A stretch of 64,000 nucleotides of DNA from Batrachochytrium dendrobatidis JAM81 (lineage: Eukaryota > Chytridiomycota > Chytridiomycetes > Rhizophydiales). The stretch covers positions 484,535-548,534 of the forward strand of contig NW_006281100.1 of assembly GCF_000203795.2 (NCBI RefSeq). Direction: 5' to 3'. Both the position numbers and the translations under genes were made by a program. The notes under the pieces were generated by a model. That model had not been told where the DNA came from, did not search any database, and worked only from the letters and a program-made list of their open reading frames with translations. Of the stretch, positions 37,003 to 48,593 are shown piece by piece. Numbering within the stretch: the first letter of the stretch is position 1; every line of letters starts with the position of its first letter.

Positions 37003-39367
37003 CTAAACAGCATGGTATCCACCACCTGTTTCCAACACAGCTTCGAGCTGTACTTGACCTGATGATCTCCGACGCCCAGACGCTACGGGAACATTAAGAA
37101 AAATGGGTTGCCCACCAGATGGCTGTTGGTTAGTTCCACGCAAAGCATCGATTCCCAAACTCCGTGGGCACGATCCTGCATCGCTACTTCGCCGCTCACC
37201 ATTATTTGGTACACATACATATTTGCGAGCTAGCATTGCTGTGGTCATAATCGAAGTCAAATCGGGACTCTTGTTTTGTAATCCACCCAGCTGATCCGAT
37301 TCTAATTTGTCGCTTGCAGCACGACCACCAAATGCAGGTGACGAAATAGAATGGCGACGCCGAGAAGTAAATCCTTTTGCATTGGTCATGGATTGAAGCA
37401 GTGGCTGTTGTAAAGGAACCAATGGGTTTGATATCGATCTGCCATTCAACTCGAAACTTTCCATTTCGTGTGTAACATGCAACAAATCTGTATCTATGAG
37501 TATATTTGATGGTTGTCGACTGGTATCTGAACAGCTACCTGCGCTATGAACATCAGAGTGAATCCCCTCGGACAGGTTTTTAGATGTACAGCGCGCGCCT
37601 AAACCTTTGAAAAGCTTGGGTAGGATGCTAAATGAATCAGATGGTCGGCATTTGCTACTGGTATTTGAGAGTATACTGGGTCTGGATTTAGGTGTCATGA
37701 TGGGCGTATGACAATCACTTGGCACGCTAACACTTGTGCGACGACCTAAAATCGAAGCTCGCGAGGGTCTTCGACTACAATTTCCAGTATTGGTGGCATT
37801 GGTGGTTCCATGGAAACTATTAAAGTAATCTGGACCATTGTTTCCCATCATTTCTTCAGTCAACTGCTTTTTCGATGGATTGGATTGCTCAAGTTTGGAT
37901 GGTGTGGATGCAGGTAAAGTAGGCAGTGGTCTTCCTTTGTCTATCGATCTGTTGTAATAAAAAAAATCTGAAATTACATCTTGATCAAACTCAAGGTTCA
38001 TATCACCTGCTATGTGGGGTAAAGCATTGGCATTTAGAATCAGCCGTTCAAAATCTTCATCGACACCTTCCACTGTGGGTGAAGAATGCATGAAATGCGG
38101 GTCATCCATAGATGGCCGGTAGGGTGGAGCATACTTTTTATTCCCAACATCTTTCCATGGTATATCGACAAAAAACGGATGCGAGTAAAGCATTTCCAGT
38201 CCTATTTTTTCAAATCCCATACGCTGGGTTGGCTCAAATGCCAGAAATCGGCTAATGGCATCTTTACATGCACTGGAAATGGCTGGAATGTGGTACGGAA
38301 ATGTAAATGCTCCTTTTTTGATAAACTCTCGTCTGTTGCGCGTTCGAAAGGGACGTTCAGAATGTATAATTTCAAATAGTACAACGCCCAGTGACCACCA
38401 GTCTACTGCCGCATGATACCCGATATGGTTGAGTATTTCCGGCGCCATATCTAATAACTCGTGAATTTGCGGTGGATAAATGTCAGTTTGATTTAATCGT
38501 ATATATAGCTATTGCCCAAAACTATACACTAGTCAAAGGTAGACTGAGATGACGACATGCTTACATGGTTCTGTTCCTGCTACAGATCGGATTGGTAGCC
38601 CAGATTGCTGCCGAATTGCAACATTAAAGTCAGAAATAAACACGTGTCCCAAACTATCCATCAGTATATTCTATACTCGTTGATAAGAAGCACAATCATA
38701 TCAGCAAAGCTTGACATTATTTGTTTGAAATGGTCCAAATCATTAATATAGGCTTACTTCAGGTTTGATGTCTCGATGTACAATCTTTTTTTTGTGAAGA
38801 TATGTTAGCCCACAAGCAATTTCCGAGATTACAAACATGGCATCGTTCTAATTGCAGGGTTAACATCAGACAGATATGCCCAATTGAATCGATTGAGTCA
38901 AGATATCACGTCAAATATGTTAGTCACAATAGTTTAATCACAATGGAATGGCATGCAAATAATCAGCACAATCTCCATCAAAATCTAAATACAACCCTTG
39001 ACCCCACAAAAATAACAAAGGTATTTACCTCACTCCATAAATGCGCCTTCATATGCGATCGCAAATCCCCTGAATCAGCAAATTCTAAAATCATAAACAA
39101 TCCCAAATTGTCTTGAAACGAGTAGCACAACTCAGTTATGCATGTATGATGCAGTCCTTCAAGGATATTGCGTTCGTTAATGATATGCAATAGCTTGTTT
39201 TCCTTGCGCATTTTGGCTTTTGGGGATAATTTAAGAGCATAGAGGGTTTGATCTTGTTTGTGTTTGACAAGATACACTTTTGCAAAATTGCCTTTCCCAA
39301 GGAGTTTGAGGGGGATAAAGTGTGCCGATATTGCTTGTTGGGGAAGTCTTGTATTGTAGTTGCCCAT
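37003..39367 (-). CDS. AGC-group Ser/Thr kinase of the STK32/YANK type
   Basis: Exons: 39367-39029, 38847-38758, 38670-38565, 38450-37003; 660 residues. The kinase domain spans about residues 18-290: loop GKGNFAKV, catalytic Lys46 in YALKL, HRDIKPEN at 137-144, then DFN instead of DFG (residues 157-159) and SVAGTEPYMAPE, followed by AVDWWSLGVVLFEI. DFN together with AGTxPYMAPE and an adjoining VDWWSLGV is the hallmark of the STK32 (YANK) family. The extreme N-terminus MGNYNTRLP has Gly2 and may be myristoylated, as suggested for STK32A. The C-terminal 350 residues are Ser/Arg-rich and disordered, much longer than in animal STK32. Substrates are unknown. Confidence 0.85.
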
Positions 39368-40203
39368 TTTGGCAAGTGGTGATGAGTAGTGTGATATGTA
39401 TTCTACGATTCACGAGTCTGAATGCCTTTCAAAAACAGTTTGATATAAAATAAAGTATGTGGCAGCTGTGATATCTCTTGTGAAATATGATATTGAAGTG
39501 CTTAGGTGGACAACGACATAACTCGATATTAAAATAAAATGATGCTTTGAAAAGTATGGCAGCTGATATTTTATACTAGAGATTTCCAATGTTATGTCAC
39601 CGTGGAGATTAAAAGAATATACTGTCGGTTGTAATAATCGTATTTACGGGAAATGGAACACTTTAGTGACATACTTTAGATGGAATGCTGAGGCTCGCGT
39701 CAGAACAAGACCAACATCAAGTTCAGCAAACAGTCGCCGCTAGACCAAATGAGTGATGTTGTTCCATATCGAATTGATGAAAGCAAGTCGCTCAGCAAAC
39801 TGACCGTGTCAACAAGTCAAATTGCCGCTGTGGTACATGAAACGATGTATGTCCATGCCATTCAAATCAGCAATTTACCGACATTTACAAAACAGCATCA
39901 CCAAAGCGCACTTTGAAACTAAACAACTCGATACCATAAGGCTGACAGCATTTTGGCAAAAAATGCACTTGATAGATGTAGAGCAACAGACAAAAAAACA
40001 TTGTTTCACTAGATGAATCATTATTTGACACATTGATGGTTGTTGACAACTTCTCATTTTTATTATCTCTGCATTCTCATGTCCATTGTCACCAGTCGTG
40101 ATGTATTTAAAATACAAGTTTGTTTATACTAGACAGGTAAAACTAGCTGTCAAGATTGCTATATATATTTGATGGTAGTAAACAACTAACCAAAAGCTTA
40201 TTT
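39368..40203. other. Intergenic region with a possible decayed repeat end
   Basis: This 836-bp gap separates the two kinase genes. Near 39635-39665 a TCGTATTTACGGGAAATGG block followed by AACACTT resembles the MITE terminus, but no partner end is visible. Nothing else is recognisable. Confidence 0.35.
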
Positions 40204-43200
40204 TTATGCATCTTCATCACTGACATCGCCATTAAAAGATTGCGACCAAGCAAGCACACGCTGGCGCTCGGCTTCTATCGTTGCTTCATTATCCTCTTCG
40301 TCGTCTTTTCCAATACCGAAATCGTTGTCATGGTCATAGTCGTTTAAATTCAACTGTGTATTAAAATATCCTCCGAGATCTGTATCATAACCCATGTTGG
40401 AGGTAGGGCTGTATGGACTGTCATAGGATCCAGGAGATCCAGAAAACTGAAAAAGCGCTTGCCGAAGTTGCGGAGATGCATTCTCTAAAGTGTCTGGAAT
40501 AAATGTGGTCCTTAAAGGAGATGCTGGCGCTACAAAGGCTTCTGTTGGCATCAGTGATGTACGAATAGGGTAAACAGGACTTGCAGGTGAACTCTGTGTA
40601 AAAGAACCCAAAGATTCCCAAGCCTTATGAGAGTTGGAGTGTGTCGATGTGCGTTGAGGAAATTTAGAAGCTACTTCTGCATCACCCCAACGAACCCATG
40701 CTGGCAAGTCGGAAGACTGTCTGGACGAGGTAGATGGCATGACTCCTGAGCTGGTGATAGTCGAGGTAATGATGGGTTGTGGTGAATCTACAGAACATCG
40801 TGCTGAGATTATGGTCGGTTTGAGTGGTTGTGCAATAGAGGGTTGTGAGTAGGAGAAACCCTGTTCCTGGTGGGATTTTGAGCAAACTGCGTGGCTTGAT
40901 TGCTCCTGAAAAGTCTGAGTAGTGGGAAACAATGAGGGTAATATTGCTGAAGAAAGAAGCGATCGTCGCCTGGATGCAGCATCCCCAAAACTAGACGATT
41001 TACCAATTTTTAGTTGAACATCTTTCGATTGTGATGGCGAAAGTGGCAATGGTAATACAGGCTGCGGAATTTCATTGGCAGAGTGCGGCTGCTTATCTGC
41101 ATCATATTGCGAATGTCCTTTTCCTTTACGAGAAGAACTGTTTGCTGGAGAATTTGTTTGAACAGGCGAGTCGGCATCAACAACACTAGACATACTGACT
41201 GTCCGTCTTCGAAAATTCAATCCAGCAGCAAGATTGTGAAACGAATTTGAAATCTTTCTGATACGATTGCGTATCTTGTCCATCATAGTCACTGCATGGC
41301 TAACATCTTCTTCAGATGCAAATAATCGTTCAGCGTATTGGAAAGCAGGATCTGTTTCGTGTAGCCACTGCTTACGATCTTCTGCCGACATATCTTCCGT
41401 CAACCAGGGATGAAATCGTACTTCATCCAGTGTTGCACGTAGTGTGGGTTCTTTCTCAAGCAATCGATGGAATAGATTACGTAGATCATCAGTTATATGA
41501 GGCTCATCCGGAATCACAAGTGGATCTTTGACAATAACATTAAATAGACTATACTCAGTTTCCGCCATGAACGGAACTTTACCAAATACAAAACAAAACA
41601 GAGTGATACCCATAGCCCATATATCAATAGGTGCACCAAGCAATGGTAGTTTTTGTTGAGAAACTATCGCTGTGTCTGATGCCTCAACTTTTTTTCCAGT
41701 CAAAGTATTGGCGTTGTTCATTGCAGTTGATGGAGTATTGTAAAGTTCTTGATTACGAATGGGTGTAGAAATTGGCGTTTGATCCACTGCCAAAGAAAGC
41801 TTTCGAGAATGCACATCTGATCCTATTTCTATATGAGGTGACACTATCTCGGGTAGTTGTATGGGTATCAATTTATCACCAGAATCATTCGCTGGTAATT
41901 GTGAACAAGTGGTCGATGGTATCTCTATAGCCTCTCGTAGATCAAATTGCACAGTCGAACCGCCATTTTTTGCAGAAATTGGCTCATTAAAGTTTGAAGA
42001 ATGTCCAGCGTGTGTCTTTACATTGGATAAACCTGTTAAGCTGTTATCAGAGCCGGGAATAGATTCGCCAACATCTTCCAAAGGAGTAGAATGTAAACAG
42101 CTAGGATCATTTGCATCTTCGTTGAATCCAGGTGATGAGCGATGCAGCGATTTTTCATGAAAAAAATTGGTACTTCTTTTTCCAGCTGCAAAGGTATCCG
42201 AGGTTATACTGTTATTAGTATTGCTGTGCGCATGCTTTGAAAGAGATGAGCTAAAAGACGTTTTCAATGATGGGACTAGCTGTATGTTTGTATCAGATTT
42301 CAGTTCAGAACGTACACCCGAGTTTAAACTAGCATACTGCTCATCTATATTGGATTGGCTAAGGCGAGAATGTACGTTTGTGAAAAATGATCCATTGTGT
42401 AGATTTGAACTGTGAATGCCAGAAGTCAAGTCAGGGTCTAAAGTAGACTTTGCGTTTTGCATGCAGGAACTGGACAATGGAGTTGATGGAAGTGGATATT
42501 CGTTAAAAGTGGACTGATTTTCAGGTGAAAAGTGATGGGGTGGACGTCTATATGAAAGTAAGCCCTGTGGTAAGCTTGTGGAGAGTGAAGATGGTGCAGT
42601 GGAGGCAGAAGTATGTGGACTAAAAGAATTGGAGTCTTTGAATGTGTCGCTGGTATCGTATTCGGATGGTTTCTTAGACGAGGCAATTAAAATAGGGGAG
42701 CAATTGGGCGAATTAAACCCAGTAGTAATAAAATCATCATCTCGCATACCACAAAGTTCAGGAGCAAAAAATGCTGGCGATCCAGCGGTTTTGGCTAATT
42801 CTAGCTCGTCTGCTTCAAGGGTATCGTCATCTTCGTTGACTGCATCTATAGCATCATCTGAATAAACACCTCCATCACTCATTACCCCTGACGGAAGGTG
42901 ATCTAGAGTATTATCCTCGTCTTGAAATCGAGAAAAACTAATAGAACGCCGTGATTTATCCCGTATATGTTGTGTACTGATACGTACATCTTTCACCTTG
43001 CCGTGAATACCAGCAGATGTCTGCCTGGATAACACAGCATTACGGCTTCGCTTTTGACCAACAAAAACTGAAACACCAAAGTCGGATATTTTGACTCTAT
43101 GATCTGCAGTCCACAGCAAATTTGCAGGCTTAATATCACGATGCACAATTCCTTGATAGTGCAAATATTGCACGCCACAAACTACATCACGAAAAATTCG

Positions 43201-45053
43201 TCTAGCTTCGTCTACAGATTGTATAGGCTTTGGATGCTCTGCGTTGTTGCTCCATGCAATATCTCCACCCTCCAAGTATTCGAGCACTATTAGATAGCAT
43301 GTAGTTTAATTTGACAGCTCAAGACGATTAACAAATCACTTGCATGACAATGATTTCAATATAAATACTAAGAATTAGTGCGGCAGACTATAAAACTTAC
43401 CAAGATAAATTTTGTCAGAGTGTGGATCGTCAATGACCTCGCGCAAACGCACGACATGTGGATGAGCACACTTTTTTAGTATAGCGATTTCTCGTTTGAT
43501 GCGTTCAAGATGAGGATTGGGTGGATTAAGGCCACCTTCAGCGGCAGCACGAGCAGCAGCAGACAATTTGCTTTGAAATCGCCGTTTGGCAGTTTTTTCC
43601 ACGATTTTAATAGCCCATTTTTCACCCGTTATAGTATCTAAACACAGCTTGACCTTTCCATGACATCCACGTCCAAGCTCTCCAAACACCATGTAGTGAT
43701 TGATCATCTTGTTTCCAGTTTGTGAATCGTAATCACGTACCATTTGAAAAGTTTCCTTGACAGGCTCAGTAAAAGGAGGGTTTGACATTCGACGAGAATC
43801 TGATTTCCGTGGCACCGACACTGGTTCAGTATCATGGAATGACAAGACACGTGAGTCTGATGACATGGGACGTCGTGATAAGGAGTTATAAATAGGCAAG
43901 ACAATGGATGAAGGCTGTTTAGATGATTTGGACTTGTTCTGTTGTAAAGAAAAATGATGATGCGAGTCTTTCTGCTGAAATGTTGGGTATGCAATGCGGT
44001 CATGATGAGCGATATCAGGGTTTGATGTATGAGATGAGTAGCTAATTGATCTACGACCAAAAGGCAGTGATAAAGAGATGTTTGATTTGGACAAGAGATT
44101 TGGTGGTGATTTAGGGGTAGACTCATATGTATCTGTTTTTAGAGTATCATTATGTGAATTGTATGCATGATGCTGAAACGAGGATGCCGGAAGTGATCGC
44201 GAGATGACGACGTTGCCTTGAGAAGATTGAGTTGAAATTGCAATACAAGGTTCCAATGAGCCTTTTGAATAAAAAGAGTTGAGATGAACTGGTATCAAAA
44301 ATGATGCAAGTCATGGAATGCATTAACAAGAATGATAATCAATACAGTAGAAACCTACCTGTTGAAGATTTTCGTTTGACAATGGGCACACCGACTTTCA
44401 TGGCACTCTTTCTTTTTGTAGGTGACAATTCAGAAGGAGATGTTGATGATGAGCTTGCATAGCCGTGAGGTCTGTTTGGATTGAGTGATTCATGTAATGC
44501 ATTGTTGGATTGAAAGAAACCAGCAAGTCTTGATGGAGATTTAGCAATACAGTCTTTAGAAGAAGGATCATTTTTGGCAAGAGTAATCACGGAATTGGGT
44601 ATACAAGATTCAGAGAGAGCCAACATGGATGAAGATCTAAATGGATTACAAGCAGATTTAGAGCAGTACGACAGATGATGTATTATTATAAGGATGTTAG
44701 ATACAAGCATACCGTGGAGGGATCAGAATAGCAGCAGCAGGAACAGTAGTGTTGCTGGAAGAATCATTCAAAGAGTTGATGCAAGAATGGTCCAAAGAAG
44801 AATCAAGAGCATGCAAAGAGTCTTGGTTGGAAGCAGACAGCCGAGGCATGACTACAGACGGACTGTTTTCCAACCCTAAACGAGTGTCAGACAAAGGTTT
44901 CTGCAGATGGTCAGAGCCAGACAGAGCAACATCTGATGTAGTGTTTGAAGTGGTGGCTGCTGACTTGCTCCATCGAGACCTGAACAACGAAAAGGCACTC
45001 GTTCGTTTCTGCAGAGTGTTCTGAACTTCAGAGTCTGTGAGGTTAGATGCCAT
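40204..45053 (-). CDS. CaMKK/Sak1-like protein kinase with very long inserts
   Basis: Candidate upstream kinase of AMPK/Snf1. Exons: 45053-44713, 44636-44359, 44288-43401, 43286-40204; 1529 residues. The Ser-rich N-terminus runs about 400 residues. The kinase domain starts at YMVFGELGRGCHGKVKLC, with AIKIVEK and a basic insert AAARAAAEGG (the RP-insert position of CaMKK). VLEYLEGGD, HRDIKPANLL and ISDFGVS follow. The activation segment carries about 90 extra residues before AGSPAFFAPE. About 375 further Ser/Thr/His-rich residues then separate APE (about residue 673) from IDIWAMGITLFCFVFGKVPF (about 1056). The lobe ends at RFHPWLTEDM. The C-terminal 350 residues are disordered and acidic at the end. 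All catalytic residues are present. Confidence 0.85.
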
Positions 45054-45206
45054 GTGTTGCTTTAAGATGGTTAAACCTCTGTCTGATCCAACCAGACGCT
45101 CTTATGTGATTATTGGTCTTCTGCTTGGTCTCAACTACTCAACAACTACTGCCTTCTGGCTCAATATTCAACTGTTTATTTTCCTACTTCAATTGCTACC
45201 AAACAT

Positions 45207-47153
45207 TCATCCACTGCTCGAATCAATCTCAATATGTACACTAATAATAAACCTTCCAAGAATATTGTAAGTGTTGAAGAACCTGAGTGCTGCTGGTGAA
45301 GTGTATCCGTGCTTGTTGTTGCATGCATCGATGATCTTTTGAACCAATTTCTCAAATGCTCGTGCGTTTTCAAGATCCAAATTGTTCATTAAAAGCCATC
45401 TGTCTGGAACATGTGGAGGATATCGAAGGTTTTCCATGTCCTCGAAATCGTTGGCATTGGGTGCTTGGATTCCATTGTTGGAATTGGGCGTGTAAGTGTC
45501 TTGCGAGTCATTTGCTGATCGCTTTAGGATCTCAAATGAGAGTGGTTGAAGCTCATCAAAGTTACTGCGACGGTCAAGGACAGGTTCAATAGTAGACGTG
45601 GCAGACTGAGTCGATGTGCTGGACAGAGCAAAGGTTGAGCTTGACTCGCTAGTATTACTCGATGCGGTTTCAACATGCAACAGATTGTGTTTGGCATTGG
45701 GCACGAGTTCAAACAAAAGGTTGGCTAGCCAATTACCTGCTAGGTTCACGTCAATTTTACCTTCAGTGGATAAGCCTGTGGTGCTATTGGCTCGAGGATC
45801 TTGATCCAGGATGCCTGCTTTGGGTTCCTTGGTTGATGGTAACACAACTGGCTGTTGTCCATTAGTACTGGTGCTGGGCGTAGCTGGACTTGCACTAGCA
45901 GTGGAGTGTGAATTCGATTGTGAACTAGAACCCCCTGTAGGAACTGAGCCAGTACTCGAAGGAAATGCTATGGAATCAACAATGGGTCAAAACATGGATT
46001 ACGTTAGATTTAGGTGTACTCTAGTATTTGCTAAAATTCAAAGGCAAACTACATAGAAACAAGCAACCCAAATTGTCGGTTTTGTTCCAAAACTTCAAGA
46101 AATAGTCATCGGAACAGCCAAATCATTTTACCTGTAGAAGCTCCATTCGGGCACGCAAGCTGCATAGGCAAATCACTAGCACTGGATCCATAGTTGTAGC
46201 AAAGGGGGCTCCCCGCAGTAGTAGACATGACTGCGCTGGGACTGAGATCAAATGGTGCCATGACAACACTGGGGTCTTCGCTAAATGTATTGATTTGAGC
46301 ACCATTGCACTTGAGTTGCCATATAGACCAGATTCGGTCAACCATTGCGTGATGGAGGAAAAAAATGGGATCGTTGGTAGAGTACATGCCACCCATATCT
46401 CCACAAGTCCCTCCAACCTGGTTGTGCACGGACCCATGGGGACCAGATTCTAGATTGGATCGGAACTCGTCGTAAGTTTTAGACTGGTCAATAACAAATG
46501 TAACCGCTTCTGGAGGGTACAGAGTCGTAAAGTTGAAGCATCGGGTAAGACAAGGTGCCATTGGGCGTTGAGAAGCATCTGGGTATGTCACTTTCCAGTT
46601 TTTGGTAACACCATCCTTGACACAATGATCATTGCCTTGACCATTTCCACCAAAGTTTTTCGAGGAAAACAAATCGGATGCACCTGGATTCTGCGAATCT
46701 AAAGACCAGTCCCAAAATGGAAGGTTGACTGAAGGGTCAATACTTTGCAAAGCCAGCTCAAATCCTGCAATAAAAAGCCGATGCCATGGCAAGAATACGG
46801 GCTAGCGCATTGAAAACAAACTCGGTTAGTACTGACCTGAGACTACCATAAATCCTAAATCCTAAATACGAACAACATACCAAACCGTGTCCAATGGCCT
46901 GGCTGTCCCAGTGAGTTTTTACAAATTGATCGTAGTTCCACTGGGCCATGCCACTCAGGCTATTAGAAACCGGAGATGAGGCTGGGCGGTTTTTGAGCTT
47001 GTCGATTGCGCTTAAAAAGGCAGAGTGCTGAGCCTGTGTCAACTTGCGCCATTCTTGGCGTACTTTTGGAGTGGAACACGTTGTAGCTGGTGCAGCTTGA
47101 ACAATTGCTGCAATGGTTGCAATTACAGTAAGGATCACAGTGAATATATGCAT
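45207..47153 (-). CDS. Secreted tyrosinase
   Basis: Type-3 copper enzyme that oxidises monophenols and catechols to quinones, the first step in melanin formation. Exons: 47153-46881, 46801-46132, 45967-45207; 567 residues. A signal peptide (MHIFTVILTVIATIAAIVQA) directs export. Copper-A ligands are His81 and His89 in THWDSQAIGHGL and His98 in FLPWHR, assembled across intron 1. Copper-B ligands are His213 and His217 in GPHGSVHNQVGG and His241/242 in NDPIFFLHHAMVDRIW. Domain order is normal. Past residue 315 the protein continues for about 250 Ser/Thr-rich, Asn-rich residues without the usual C-terminal lid fold that I can see; the extreme end is hydrophilic. It is 153 bp from the CaMKK-like gene on the same strand. 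Confidence 0.9.
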
Positions 47154-48593
47154 TGTGGAAGTATAAATATAAGCCCACGTCTGATTGGATATTTAAAAAG
47201 GGGTTGATACAGTATAAAACTGTCTTTAAAATAGATATATAAAATGAATGATTTACAAGACACTGTATAATGCAAAGGGCCAAATTTCAACGAGTCGCCA
47301 GCTGGCAGATATTGAGTACAAGTACGAATAATACAACTCCAAACTTTTTGTGCAGAAATGGTGATAATTGGCAAATATATAGAAAAACGCAAACTCGAAG
47401 AATTGTTTGAGAAATAGTTTATGCCATGAATGCATGTCAGAATTTTTCAGAGAATTAGATGGTGGCATATCAAATGTGTTTCATCCATACAGCCAATGGA
47501 AAGTATATGTGGCGTGAAGAATTGGCACCATAGAATAAATTGGGTTCAAGTGGCTCTGAGTTGATAAATTTGCATATGATATGCGGCATGTAGTATGATT
47601 AACATAAGTATGTGACTGCCACGAAAAGCGATATAGCAAAGATTGAATCCAAATTTTCCAAGTCCTGGTGTGGACAAACAATAGGCTAAACAGACAATCT
47701 ACTTCACGGCCGATTGCAAGCAATGATAACATTTCTATTAAAGTGGCACTTGGCGTAAAACTTTAGACAAGTATTCAAACAACTGTTGCATTATCAAGAC
47801 AAAGTAAGAATAAAGCATTTGGTAATGACATCAAAATATGTATTGGATATGTAAAGTGGCCGTTTAACATGGCTAGACATTAGAGTACTGAAACAATAGG
47901 AGAATGCAACATTGATTTGCAGCTGATTGATTTGTCTAGCAAGCCAATCACCGTCTACACGCGTATCGCGATACAAATCCATACTCGAGACGTTCATGGT
48001 CACAAGGAATATCAGTATCTTTAATACTGCATCCTTCCATGTCCATCAAACAATAGGTGATTGTCAGCAGCACAATCTTTTACTGCATGTAAAAATGGAG
48101 CCATGAAAGCTCGCTGACAACAATAAACAAACAGTATTGTATGGTGCCACCAGACTGATTGGCCCGACTACCTCATCATCCATTAAGCTTGACTTCATCT
48201 ACAAAACAAAGCCCCAATCTTTACACAAAACGTTTCGTATCAAAGCGTTTCCAATAGCCAGCCCAGTGAGCCGTACATCTACAAATACTTGAACCATTCA
48301 AAAGGATATCTTTTCTACTTTCCTTCCACTTTTACAAAAGGCTCGAATCGGTAGTATATGCGTTTTGGTTAAGATTTTACATAACCTACAGCAAACTTTA
48401 CAAATACTTCCAATCATTGTTCATTTCTCCAGCTTTGTACTAGTAGCATATCCAAGCTTGTTTATATATACTATATATTTACACCTGTATCTCTAAAGGT
48501 ATTGCCATCATCTCGTGCCTTTTTAAACTATTCAATCGCTGCAATAGGGATCATATCTAACTGACTCTTCTAAAGATCTATAGCTTTTCCAAG
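47154..48593. other. Divergent intergenic region, tyrosinase / Pro-rich protein
   Basis: A 1.4-kb AT-rich region between two divergent genes for secreted proteins. A TATA-like stretch (GTTTATATATACTATATATT) lies near 48460, about 130 bp before the downstream ATG. Short ORFs have no family features. No repeat terminus is seen. Confidence 0.4.

Noticed and set aside
39822..40016. 64-codon ORF in the gap between the two kinases
   Set aside because: No features beyond being open.
48455..48485. TATA-rich stretch before the Pro-rich protein gene
   Set aside because: Plausible as a core promoter but AT-rich flanks make such matches common here, so it is mentioned only as context.
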